Source: Winogradskyella forsetii (lineage in GTDB: Bacteria > Bacteroidota > Bacteroidia > Flavobacteriales > Flavobacteriaceae). From it: a stretch of 64,000 nucleotides of DNA. Shown here one piece after another: positions 34,504-44,268 of this stretch. The notes below the pieces were generated by a model. It searched no databases, was not told where the DNA came from, and saw nothing but the letters and a program-made list of their open reading frames with translations. The position numbers and the translations under genes were made by a program. The stretch's first letter is position 1, and each line of letters starts with the position of its first letter. Location: positions 1,700,001 through 1,764,000 of the forward strand of contig NZ_CP053348.1 in NCBI RefSeq assembly GCF_013394595.1, given 5' to 3'.

Positions 34504-35351
34504 CTACTTCAACAGCATACGCTTGGTCATAATATCTTTGCCATTAGCATATAAGGCATAAAGATACATCCCTGCACCATTCAAATCTTTGGAATTTATA
34601 GTAATAGTACCTTTATTTTCTTTTACAGGATAGGTTTTGAGCATTTTACCATTAAGGTCAAAAATTAAAATAGCGGCTTCATCAAAAGCTTCTGGTATAA
34701 CGTAGGTAATGCTTGTGCTAGCGCTAAGTGGATTTGGTGTATTTTGCGATAATTGATACGCATTTTTTTCAATGCGAGCCAATTCTTCTGCTGAAAACGA
34801 CTTCTCATAGACTACTCGTGGCTCTAACTGACTCTCTAAATTCTCGACTTTTGCATTTAACCCTTTAATAGCTTCGGTAAGCTCTGATATTAAACCTATA
34901 TAGTTCACAGATTTGTAACTGCCAGTGCCTTCAAACTCGCCTTCTTCATTGTAAATAGGATAGGTGGTATTGTGTACCAGTTCTGGATATACCGCTTCTA
35001 CCTCTTGCGCAATGAGCCCATGCTGTAAGCCCTCATCAAAATTTAAATTGGCATTTTCTTTATAGGTGTACGTATAGCCATTGAGCAAGGTAATTGAAAT
35101 CTAAGCCCATAGACCATCTGCCCATTCATTGTGGTTAACTCACCGAGACTAAACCATTGGTTAGTGAAATCAAAGTTACTGCCGCTTTGCAATTGGGTTA
35201 CCAAGCCAGGTTGAAACCTAAAGATCTCACCTGTTAATGGAGGTGAAACTGGAGCAATAGTTGTGTTGATGCCGTTAAAAGATTGATTGTTTTGAGCATA
35301 GCCTAATACATTAAAAAGTAATGCGACGAAAAACAAGTTTACTGTTTTCAT
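34504..35351 (-). pseudogene. T9SS-sorted tail-fibre-like surface protein, broken by an internal deletion
   Basis: The 5' part (35351 down to about 35085) encodes a signal peptide (MKTVNLFFVALLFNVLGYAQ) and an N-terminal domain ending MVYGLRFQLP. The 3' part (to 34504), in another frame, begins LLNGYTYTYKE and has QHGLIAQEVEAVYPELV, the typical end of S74-type tail-fibre chaperone domains. It ends with a type A T9SS sorting domain (NTPNPLSASTSITYVIPE ... GMYLYALYANGKDIMTKRMLLK). Relatives carry some hundreds of residues between these parts, including the DRKLKQNI region, so a deletion has joined them out of frame near 35085-35088. The 3' piece has its own ATG at 35088 but no signal peptide. 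Confidence 0.8.
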
Positions 35352-35473
35352 GATTATATAGAATTTAATTAATAGACTGTTTTAATATCTAGCACTATGC
35401 ATAACATTAAAACTTCCCATAAAGTTAACATAACCAATACATTAGTTTATTATTTAAATATTATCTTAGTGTT

Positions 35474-38400
35474 ATGAAAAAGAGATTGACCTACGCTTTG
35501 GTAATATTAATGCATTTTGTGGGCTATGCACAATTCCCTACAGACATTCCACTAGAACTAAGGGCACAGTTTAATGGTCGATATGGTTATACTGTAATTG
35601 GTAATACCATGAATGAAACTGATAATTGGTTTCAATCCCCTCCTCCTCCTTGTCAAATGCTTACTGAATCTTCGGCAACTCTGAACTTACAACCTAATCA
35701 AACTTTAGTCGCAGCGTATTTATATTGGTCAGGTATTGAAGATGGTACTTACGATACAATAATTCAACTAAATAGTGAAGAAATTATATCAGAAGAAACA
35801 TTTGTTGTTGACCCAGAACAAGTTGGTACAACGCCTTATTTTGGCAGTTTTAAAGACATTACAAACCAAGTAAACTCATATGGTAATACTACATATACTT
35901 TTTCAGATTTTGATTTAAACCCAGTGATAGATAGCTACTGCAATACGGCAGTTTATTACGCTGGTTGGTCAATTTTAATAGTTTATGAAGATTCGTCCTT
36001 ACCGATACAACAACTTAATATATATGACGGCTTAGCATCAGTATATGGATATGAAGGTAATTCTAGCACTACAATAAATTTAGGGAATTTGAATATAAGT
36101 GATATACAAGACGCTAGAATAGGTTATTTAGCATGGAATGGCAGTCCTAACCTATTTTTTAACGAAAGTATTTCTTTTAATGGAACTATTTTGAGCAATG
36201 CGCTAAACCCAGCGGATAATCCGTTTAATGGCACTAATAGTTATACAGGTGTTACCGATTTATGGAATATGGATTTAGATCAGTTTGATATTTCAAATTT
36301 TATACAAGTAGGCGACACTGAAGCCACTTTAACATTTACATCAGCTCAATATCGTTTCATCCAAAACGTCGTCACGGTCATTCCCTCAGAGTTACCAGAT
36401 GCTACTGTAGAACTTAACAGCATTAACAACCAAGACCCTTGCGATGATAGAAATATCAGTCTAAACATTGATATTAATAATTTTAATAGCTTTGAGGTGT
36501 TGCCTGCCAATACACCCTATTCCATTTTTGCTTTAGATGCCAATGACGAAGAGGTGTTTATTGCCACCTTTTTTACTCAAAATGCACTCCCAATTGATGG
36601 TACAGAAAACCAAACAGTAAATGTTAGTATTCCTAATACCATACCTAACACCACTACGCTTATTATTAAAGCCAATACGCTACAAGATGCCAGTAATCCT
36701 ATTAATGAGAGCAATAGTCTTAATAATGTGGTAACGTTACCACTTATTTTGCCGCAAACGCCAAGCATTACAAACTCACCAACAGATATTAGCGCTGCAA
36801 ACACTATACCCATTGACCTTACCTCTAATAATCTGGAAACTTTGGGTATTACTAACCCAGAAGAGTACGAAATCACTTATCATCTATCGGCTTCGGATGC
36901 TGATAACGGCACCAACGCCATTACCAGTCCTAGCAACTTTTTGGCTAACAACAGTCCTCAGATCATATATATGCGTGTGGAAAGTGTATTGTCCACAGTT
37001 TGTTTTATCACGGAAAGTTTTGAGGTAAGCTATGAAGACGGATTACCATTTCCAACCGATGTACCACTAGAACTTCGCGCACAATACAGTGGGCAATATG
37101 GCTATACAGTTATTGGTAATACGTTAAATGAAGCCGATAATAAAACAGTTACACCTTGCCAAATGTCGACTGAGTCCTCTGCCTTATTAAGCCTATCACC
37201 AAATCAAGTTCTAATAGCTGCTTATCTATATTGGTCGGGTATTGGTGAAGGCACGGTTAATCCTTCTGTAAATCTTAACGATATACCTCTAATTGCAGAT
37301 GAAATTTTCGCCGTAGATACTCAACAAAATGGTAGTGCACTATACTTTGGCAGTTTTAAAAACATTACCAATCAGGTCAGCGCATTTGGTAATAGTATCT
37401 ATCATTTTTCTGATTTAGATTTGAATCCTATAATTGGAAATTATTGCTCAACAGGTCAATATTATTCAGGCTGGTCAATCTTAGTGATTTACGAAGATAA
37501 CACGCTACCTATACAACAACTAAATATTTATGATGGATTAGTATCAGTCTATGGATTAGAGGAGAATGCTAGTACTAGTGTATCCATCGGTAATCTGAAT
37601 GTAACTGACACTACCAATGCGACTCTAGGCTATTTGGCATGGAATGGTAGCCCTAATTCATTTATTAACGAGAGTGTTTCCTTTAATGGAACTCTATTGA
37701 GCAATGGACTAAACCCTGTTGATAACCCATTTAATGGTACCAATGGCTACACAGGTGCCACCAATCTCTGGAATATGGACTTGGATATCTTCGATATTTC
37801 TAACTTAATTCAAATTGGCGATACCGAAGCCACTTTTACATTTACATCAGCCTTTGATAGAATCATCCAAAACGTAGTAACGGTCATTCCGTCAGAGCTT
37901 CCCGATGCCACAGCAGAGCTTATAGCCATTAACAACCAAAACCCTTGTGATGATAGAGACATCAGCTTAAACATTAATATTAATAATTTTAATGCCTTTG
38001 ATGTCCTGCCTGCCAATACACCGTATTCCATCTTTGCTTTAGATGCCAATGACGACGAGGTGTTTATTGCCACCTTTTTCACTCAAAATGCACTCTCTGT
38101 TGATGGTACAGAAATCCAAGTGATAGACCTTAGTATTCCTAATACGGTGCCTAACACCACCACCCTAATTATTAAAGCCAATACCTTACAAGATGGCAGT
38201 AACCCAACTAACGAGAGCAACGTGCTCAATAACGAGATCACCTTAGCACTTACGTTACCACAAACGCCAAGCATCACAATCCCACCCACAGACATCAGCC
38301 TTTGTGGGAGTATTGCAGATAATACGACCATAGACCTTACACAAAACAACCTTACCAGCTTGGGAGTTGCCAACCCAACAGAATACAGCATCAGCTATCA

Positions 38401-41098
38401 CCTCTCGGATGCCGAGTCACAAAATGGGAGTAATGCTATTGCTAATCCTAGTAGTTTTATCGCTACAAGCAATCCGCAGACGCTATTTATCCGTATAGAA
38501 AGCAACTTGTCACCAAACTGTTTTACCAGCACTAGTTTTGAGGTCAGCTATGCAGCCATACCACAGATACAGCAGACCTTGGATATTAATGAATGCCAAG
38601 TCAACGGCCAAACAGATTCCTTCGATCTCACACTCAACAATGCGGTGAGTATGGGTATTACTGATCCGTCTTCTGTAAGCATTACCTACCATGAAAACCT
38701 CGATTGGGCACAAAATGGAATAGCTCAAATCATCAATATTAATGATTATCCCATTGGCTTGGCAGATACACTAACCATTTATGTCCGTGTAGAAAATAGC
38801 AACAACTCCAATTGCTTTACCACAGCATCCTTTCAGCTCAATAGCTTTGCCCTTAGTATGGGTGATTTGCAGAACCTTACAGCAGAAGCCTGTACAAGTC
38901 TTGGGCAAGAAGCCGTTTTTGATCTTACAGTAAATACGCCTTTAGCACTTGGCACTCAAAGTCCGCAAGATTTTAGTGTCAGTTACCATCTAAGCGAAAA
39001 TGAAGCGCAAAACGGCAGTAATGCTATTGAAAATCCTACGGCTTATACCAGTACAGCGCTTAGCCAGACCATTTGGTTGCGGCTTACTTTAGATACAGCC
39101 CCAACGGCTTGTGCGGCCTTAGGCAGTTTTACCCTACAGACCGAGCCACTAACCGTAGTTAATAATGTGAGTGACCTTAGCATACAAGCTTGCGTATTTC
39201 CAAACGAGCCTGTAAGCTTTGACCTTACTCAAAATACAGCGATTGCTCTTGGGAATCAAGACCCACAGTTATTTGCTATAAGCTACCATACCAGCGAAGC
39301 TGAGGCAGAAAATGGTACGAATGCCATTGGTAATCCTTCCAATTATGAAAATACCAGCAATCCGCAGACCCTTTGGTTGCGCTTAGAGCGCAATGACATC
39401 TTACCGCTTTGTTATGCTGTTGCACCTTTTGATATTGAAGTGGTCGGAACGCCAGAGATTAATTTTAACCCAGCACCCTTGCAGATTTGTGCTAGTGATA
39501 ATACTGGTTTTGCGGTATTCAATCTTAATGCGTCTATGGCAGATATTGCCTTTGGTAATCCTAATATTGCGGTAAGTTTTCATTCGTCTATGGTTAATGC
39601 TCAAAGCGATACAGGCGCTTTGCCATTGAGCTATGAAAATACGCTTGCTGGACTTGAAACCATATTCTTCCGTACCGAAGATGTTATCAATGGTTGTAGC
39701 TTTACAGGCAGTTTAGATCTACAGGTTTTGGAAATACCTGAGCTTAGTAATACTGCTGCTGTACTTTCTGAATGTGCTATGGATAATACTACAGCTGTTT
39801 TTGACCTTAGTGCTATTAACGCAGTTCTTATTGAAAATGCTGCAAGTACCAATTTTGAAGTGCAGTACTTTGTTAGCGAAACCGATGCGCTCAGTGGCAC
39901 CAATCCTATTGGCAATACTAATAGTTTTACCAATACCACCAATCCGCAACAACTTTGGTTGGGTGTTTCTAATAGTAACAATTGCTATGCGGTGGCGAGT
40001 TTTGAGCTGAGTGTGCTTACAAGTACCGTTATTGCAGATAACACAATAATTGACGACCTTAGTTTTTGTAGTGAAGAGCCAACAGCACTGATGGCCACGA
40101 TAGATCTAAGCCAATATGATACGCTCATCAATCCCAATCCCTTACCAAACACCCAAGTGCTATATTATGAGGGTTGGGACAATTTTAATCTAGATATAGC
40201 TATAGAAAGTCCAGCTGCTTTTTTGATAGATATGCCGAGTACAGTGCTTATTGCAGAAATCATTAATACCGAAACGCAGTGTCGATCACCGCAACCAATA
40301 ACGTTTGAAATTACAATTAATCCATTGCCTGTATTTAGTTTGCCCGAAGTACTGCCCTTATGTCTAGATGACCAAACAGGGCAACCCTTAGAGCTTTCAT
40401 TTTCTCCACCTTTACTCGATACAGGATTAGCAGGAAGTAACAACACTTTTGAGTGGTTGCTCAATGGCGAACCCTTAGGATTGAGTACCTCTAGCATTAC
40501 GGCCGACCTGCCTGGAAATTACACCGCTATCGTCACCAACTTTGGCAGCGACTGTAGTTACAGTCAAAACACTTTGGTAGAAGCGGTTAGCCCTCCAATA
40601 TTTGATGTTGTGGTTTTAAGCGCATCATTTTCAGAAGTTGGCGAAGTAGACGTTCAAAATATAGTTGGGCAAGGTATATTTGAGTTTCAATTAGATGATG
40701 AGCCGTTGCAATTGCTTGAACAAGGCGCAACCAATTTGTTGTTTAGTAATATACCAGATGGTGTGCATACCATTACAGGACGTGATATTTATGGCTGTGG
40801 GAGTACCACGGTTGAATTTACCGTGCTTGGGTTTGCACCATTTTTTACACCCAATGATGATGGTGTTAATGATTTTTGGAATATAATGTCCTTAAGAGAC
40901 CAACCCAATGCAACTATATCTATTTTTAACCGCTTTGGTAAATTGATTTATTCCGGAAACCCGGAACAAGGTGGTTGGGATGGGACTTATGGAGGCAACA
41001 AAATGCCAACTAATGATTATTGGTTCAAAGTAGAGTTTATCGATCCTAGAACTAATAATCCTGCCGTGTTTAAAAGTCATTTTACCTTGAAGCGTTAA
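35474..41098 (+). CDS. Giant T9SS type B adhesin with a duplicated N-terminal module
   Basis: A 1874-residue secreted protein. After the signal peptide (1-19) comes a roughly 500-residue module (PTDIPLELRAQFNGRYGYTV) that is repeated from about residue 525 (PTDVPLELRAQYSGQYGYTV). Each module has a Cys-containing N-part, IQQLNIYDGLxSVYG and an end repeat ITYHLS-type. Then come several repeats of about 90 residues carrying SITYHLSxxEAxNGTNAIxNPxxY and a conserved Cys (about 955-1500). The last 90 residues (FFTPNDDGVNDFWNI ... GKLIYSGNPEQGGWDGTY ... FKSHFTLKR) are the gliding motility-associated type B sorting domain. Likely a surface adhesin; its ligand is unknown. Confidence 0.9.
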   Translation: MKKRLTYALVILMHFVGYAQFPTDIPLELRAQFNGRYGYTVIGNTMNETDNWFQSPPPPCQMLTESSATLNLQPNQTLVAAYLYWSGIEDGTYDTIIQLNSEEIISEETFVVDPEQVGTTPYFGSFKDITNQVNSYGNTTYTFSDFDLNPVIDSYCNTAVYYAGWSILIVYEDSSLPIQQLNIYDGLASVYGYEGNSSTTINLGNLNISDIQDARIGYLAWNGSPNLFFNESISFNGTILSNALNPADNPFNGTNSYTGVTDLWNMDLDQFDISNFIQVGDTEATLTFTSAQYRFIQNVVTVIPSELPDATVELNSINNQDPCDDRNISLNIDINNFNSFEVLPANTPYSIFALDANDEEVFIATFFTQNALPIDGTENQTVNVSIPNTIPNTTTLIIKANTLQDASNPINESNSLNNVVTLPLILPQTPSITNSPTDISAANTIPIDLTSNNLETLGITNPEEYEITYHLSASDADNGTNAITSPSNFLANNSPQIIYMRVESVLSTVCFITESFEVSYEDGLPFPTDVPLELRAQYSGQYGYTVIGNTLNEADNKTVTPCQMSTESSALLSLSPNQVLIAAYLYWSGIGEGTVNPSVNLNDIPLIADEIFAVDTQQNGSALYFGSFKNITNQVSAFGNSIYHFSDLDLNPIIGNYCSTGQYYSGWSILVIYEDNTLPIQQLNIYDGLVSVYGLEENASTSVSIGNLNVTDTTNATLGYLAWNGSPNSFINESVSFNGTLLSNGLNPVDNPFNGTNGYTGATNLWNMDLDIFDISNLIQIGDTEATFTFTSAFDRIIQNVVTVIPSELPDATAELIAINNQNPCDDRDISLNININNFNAFDVLPANTPYSIFALDANDDEVFIATFFTQNALSVDGTEIQVIDLSIPNTVPNTTTLIIKANTLQDGSNPTNESNVLNNEITLALTLPQTPSITIPPTDISLCGSIADNTTIDLTQNNLTSLGVANPTEYSISYHLSDAESQNGSNAIANPSSFIATSNPQTLFIRIESNLSPNCFTSTSFEVSYAAIPQIQQTLDINECQVNGQTDSFDLTLNNAVSMGITDPSSVSITYHENLDWAQNGIAQIININDYPIGLADTLTIYVRVENSNNSNCFTTASFQLNSFALSMGDLQNLTAEACTSLGQEAVFDLTVNTPLALGTQSPQDFSVSYHLSENEAQNGSNAIENPTAYTSTALSQTIWLRLTLDTAPTACAALGSFTLQTEPLTVVNNVSDLSIQACVFPNEPVSFDLTQNTAIALGNQDPQLFAISYHTSEAEAENGTNAIGNPSNYENTSNPQTLWLRLERNDILPLCYAVAPFDIEVVGTPEINFNPAPLQICASDNTGFAVFNLNASMADIAFGNPNIAVSFHSSMVNAQSDTGALPLSYENTLAGLETIFFRTEDVINGCSFTGSLDLQVLEIPELSNTAAVLSECAMDNTTAVFDLSAINAVLIENAASTNFEVQYFVSETDALSGTNPIGNTNSFTNTTNPQQLWLGVSNSNNCYAVASFELSVLTSTVIADNTIIDDLSFCSEEPTALMATIDLSQYDTLINPNPLPNTQVLYYEGWDNFNLDIAIESPAAFLIDMPSTVLIAEIINTETQCRSPQPITFEITINPLPVFSLPEVLPLCLDDQTGQPLELSFSPPLLDTGLAGSNNTFEWLLNGEPLGLSTSSITADLPGNYTAIVTNFGSDCSYSQNTLVEAVSPPIFDVVVLSASFSEVGEVDVQNIVGQGIFEFQLDDEPLQLLEQGATNLLFSNIPDGVHTITGRDIYGCGSTTVEFTVLGFAPFFTPNDDGVNDFWNIMSLRDQPNATISIFNRFGKLIYSGNPEQGGWDGTYGGNKMPTNDYWFKVEFIDPRTNNPAVFKSHFTLKR

Positions 41099-41321
41099 GT
41101 CTGGCTTAGAGCTTTATGTTTTGTGTTGAATAAATGGGTTGGATTATAAGTATGATGCAGAATTGAGAAAAACTTTTGGATTGATGCAAGATATAAGTGA
41201 TAACTCGATGCGATTTTCCATAGCGAAAATGATAGTGAAGATTTAGCATTTTCACCAGAGATTATAATTATCCATAGTTTTTGTTTATTCATTGTTTTAT
41301 AATTAGGACCTATGATAAAAT

Positions 41322-41349
41322 AAAAAAGCAAGCTCATTATAAGCTTGCT
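41322..41349. terminator. Bidirectional terminator between convergent surface genes
   Basis: AGCAAGCT (41327-41334) pairs with AGCTTGCT (41342-41349), with an A run on the left and Ts on the right. It lies 28 bases past the stop of the minus-strand OmpA-type gene and about 230 bases past the plus-strand adhesin. The remaining gap sequence (41099-41321) has no recognisable content. Confidence 0.7.
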
Positions 41350-41376
41350 CTTTTCATCTCAGTTTAGTTTGGGAAT

Positions 41377-43308
41377 TTATTCTCTTTCTTTATCGCCATC
41401 TACAATGTAGAAATAAGAACGTCTATTTAATTGGTGTTCTTCCTCAGAACATTTAACACCGTTAGCACATTCATTTAAAAGTCGGGTTTCTCCAAAACCT
41501 CTAGCACTTTCTATTCTGTGGGCTTCGATGCCTCTAGATATGATATACTCTGCTGTAGATTTTGCGCGTCTATCCGATAATTTAAGATTGTATTTGTCAC
41601 GACCTCTACTATCCGTATGCGATTCAATTTTAATGATCATTTCAGGGTGTTTACGCAGTACATCTACAATATTTTCCAATTCGTATTGGGCATCTGTTCT
41701 AATCTCGGATTTATCAAAATCAAAGAATATTGGGTTTATAATAATCTGGCTATCTAGGATTAATGGTTTCAGCGTTAAATCAACTGTATTTACTTTTTTG
41801 TTTTCATTGGATGTTGTTATGGTATGCTGATCCTCTTGATAATCTGGTTTGGTTCCAAGAATAGTGTAAGTGGTGTTGCATTCTATTTCAAACGTATAAG
41901 ATCCATCTGCCGTAGTCACTACTTCTGCTAGAATTTTACCTGTTTCATCAATAAGTTGCACAGTAACGTCACTTAATATAATCTCAGTTCTGTGTTCTCT
42001 GGCTATACCTGTAATTTGTTGGTTACATTCTATCACATTAAAACTATAAATATCATCGCCGCCTTTTCCATTTGGTCGATTTGATGAGAAGTAGCCTTGA
42101 CGTGTGTCACTATTAACAAAATACGCAAAATCGTCATAACCACTATTGAAAGGTGCTCCAATATTTTCTGGTTCTTCTGTTGGTTCTTCTTTTAAGATAT
42201 TGGATTTAAAAATATCCAGTAAGCCTAAATTCAAATGACCATCTGAAGAAAAGTAGAAGGTGCTATCCTTAGCAACGTAAGGAAACATTTCGCGACCTTC
42301 AGTGTTAATTTTTTCACCAAGATTTTCAGGCGTTCCATAAGTGCCATCTTCATTGATAGCAACCGAATAAATATCAGTCTGACCAATACCGCCTTCACGA
42401 TCAGAGACAAAGAATAATGTTTTATTATCCGGACTCAATACAGGATGACCCGTTGAGAACACATCATCATTAAAAGGTAAATCTATGACATTCGTCCAAG
42501 CATTACCTACAAGTGTCGCTTTATAAATTTTGAGGTAGGTGGTGCCTTCTTTATCATAATTTAATCTGTTGCGTTTATTCATATTATCTCTTGTGAAAAA
42601 CATCGTTTTACCATCCTTGGTAATCGCAACGGACGCTTCATGATATTCCGTATTTACGTCTTCTGAATTAATTTGAGTAGGAGCACCATAAGATCGGGTG
42701 CCATCTTCTTTATTCTCAGTTACGTTAATTTTAAATATATCAAGAAAAGGTTCTTTATTCCAACTATAGACCTTGCCGTCATCACCTCTCGCCGAAGCAA
42801 AATAAAGTGTACTGTCCTTTAAAAAAGACCCAAAGTCCGAATTTTCAGAATTAAAGGATAGATTTTCAATCTTTACCACTAAATCTTCGTTTTTGGAAGT
42901 CAGTTTATCATAGATATCAACTTCATCTGGATCATAACCTGTAAGACGGCTATCCCCTTGTTGCGCTTCAATTAGCTTTTTAAACCAAACATCTGCTTCT
43001 TTATAGTTGCCTATACTTCTAAGGGATTGAATGTACTTGTAGATATATTCAGCTTCAATATCTTTGTATTCTTCCAATGCTTGTTTATACCAGTAAACTG
43101 CCTTTTCAGAATTGGAATTATTATAATAAGCATCGCCTAGACGTGTTAAAACGTGAGCGTCGGCTTTTCCTTTCTCAACGACTTTTTCATATAATTCAAT
43201 TGCTTTTACATAGCCATAATTTTCAAAGAATTTATCGGCCAATTTCGTTTGGGAAAAAGACAACGAACTGAATAAAACTAGTATGAGCGCTAATATTTTG
43301 GTTTTCAT
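41377..43308 (-). CDS. PorE-like OmpA-family protein (TPR, propeller, regulatory domain, OmpA)
   Basis: A 643-residue exported protein. The signal peptide is MKTKILALILVLFSSLSFS. TPR-like helices follow (about 20-130), then a PD40-type beta-propeller (about 170-450; KTLFFVSDREGGIGQTDIYS, STFYFSSDGHLNLGLLDI, GYFSSNRPNGKGGDDIYSF), a carboxypeptidase-regulatory-like domain (about 455-530) and an OmpA peptidoglycan-binding domain (about 540-640; FDFDKSEIRTDAQYELENI, ESHTDSRGRDKYNLKLSDRRA). This is the architecture of PorE, which ties T9SS parts to peptidoglycan. I use the ATG at 43308; the frame is open 20 codons further, into the porP gene. Third gene of the adhesin cassette, 13 bases after the PorP/SprF gene. 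Confidence 0.9.
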   Translation of the reverse strand: MKTKILALILVLFSSLSFSQTKLADKFFENYGYVKAIELYEKVVEKGKADAHVLTRLGDAYYNNSNSEKAVYWYKQALEEYKDIEAEYIYKYIQSLRSIGNYKEADVWFKKLIEAQQGDSRLTGYDPDEVDIYDKLTSKNEDLVVKIENLSFNSENSDFGSFLKDSTLYFASARGDDGKVYSWNKEPFLDIFKINVTENKEDGTRSYGAPTQINSEDVNTEYHEASVAITKDGKTMFFTRDNMNKRNRLNYDKEGTTYLKIYKATLVGNAWTNVIDLPFNDDVFSTGHPVLSPDNKTLFFVSDREGGIGQTDIYSVAINEDGTYGTPENLGEKINTEGREMFPYVAKDSTFYFSSDGHLNLGLLDIFKSNILKEEPTEEPENIGAPFNSGYDDFAYFVNSDTRQGYFSSNRPNGKGGDDIYSFNVIECNQQITGIAREHRTEIILSDVTVQLIDETGKILAEVVTTADGSYTFEIECNTTYTILGTKPDYQEDQHTITTSNENKKVNTVDLTLKPLILDSQIIINPIFFDFDKSEIRTDAQYELENIVDVLRKHPEMIIKIESHTDSRGRDKYNLKLSDRRAKSTAEYIISRGIEAHRIESARGFGETRLLNECANGVKCSEEEHQLNRRSYFYIVDGDKERE

Positions 43309-43321
43309 AATACGGTTCTGT

Positions 43322-44257
43322 TTAGAAATATCTTGGCGATTTAATTCGTTTGCTTTTAAAAACTTCAAACATTAGTAATATTTCGTGAGTACCACTAGTG
43401 TAAGGAGCTATATCCGAAAGCGGATATTCATAGGCATAGCCAACTCTAAATTGTTTTGAGACTTGAAAATCTGCAATACCGCCAAGGGCAGCCGCATATT
43501 GATTCACTCTGTAGGCTGCTCCAAGCCATAATTTTTCATTAAATAAAAAGTTTGCAGAAGCATCAAAAGATAATGGTGCGCCGTTAGTTGCTTTTAGCAA
43601 TACAGAAGGTTTTAATTTTGTACTTTCACTAAGATCAAACACATAACCAGCAGTAAGGTAATAACTAATACGCTCCAACGCTACATAATCTAAGCTGCCT
43701 TGGCGACCTTTATTGTAATCTGTATTTAAAATTCTTGGAGCCGATAAACCTGCATACCAACGTTGCGAATGTAAATATAACCCAGCACCAACATTAGGAC
43801 TCCATCGGTTAGAGACATCATTGAAATATTGATCGTTAACTACAGACGGATCGGTAAGTAATTCTTGATCTATAAAGTAATGTGTCATACCAGCTTTTAA
43901 TCCTAAAGCTAATTTTGTTTTTTCACTAATTTTAAGGGTATATGAATAATCGGCATAGAGATATGAGAAATTTTCATAGCCGAGTTGATCATTAATAAAG
44001 GAAACACCTAAACCCATGTTTTCGTTTCGTAAAGGCGCATGTATGGATAAGGTTTGTGTTTCTGGTCCACCGTCGAAACCAACCCATTGACTTCTATGTA
44101 AACCCACAATGCTTAGCGTTTCCCTACTACCAGCATAGGCCGGATTAATAGAAATGGTGTTAAACATATATTGCGTAAACTGAGGTAACTGCTGCGAAAA
44201 GGCAGTAGAAACACTCAAGAAGAGTATCACAATACTTATAATTTTTGATAACTTCAT
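43322..44257 (-). CDS. PorP/SprF-family type IX secretion membrane protein
   Basis: A 311-residue outer membrane beta-barrel of the PorP/SprF family, with a signal peptide (1-21) and the diagnostic opening QLPQFTQYMFNTISINPAYAGSRETLSIVGLHRSQWVGFDG. It ends with a strand-rich barrel (VGYAYEYPLSDIAPYTSGTHEILLMFEVF). SprF is needed to export the gliding adhesin SprB; each type B adhesin is often encoded beside its own SprF-like partner. Here the 2715-residue adhesin ends 11 bases upstream, so this protein probably handles that cargo. Confidence 0.92.
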   Translation of the reverse strand: MKLSKIISIVILFLSVSTAFSQQLPQFTQYMFNTISINPAYAGSRETLSIVGLHRSQWVGFDGGPETQTLSIHAPLRNENMGLGVSFINDQLGYENFSYLYADYSYTLKISEKTKLALGLKAGMTHYFIDQELLTDPSVVNDQYFNDVSNRWSPNVGAGLYLHSQRWYAGLSAPRILNTDYNKGRQGSLDYVALERISYYLTAGYVFDLSESTKLKPSVLLKATNGAPLSFDASANFLFNEKLWLGAAYRVNQYAAALGGIADFQVSKQFRVGYAYEYPLSDIAPYTSGTHEILLMFEVFKSKRIKSPRYF

Positions 44258-44268
44258 CGGTTAAGATT

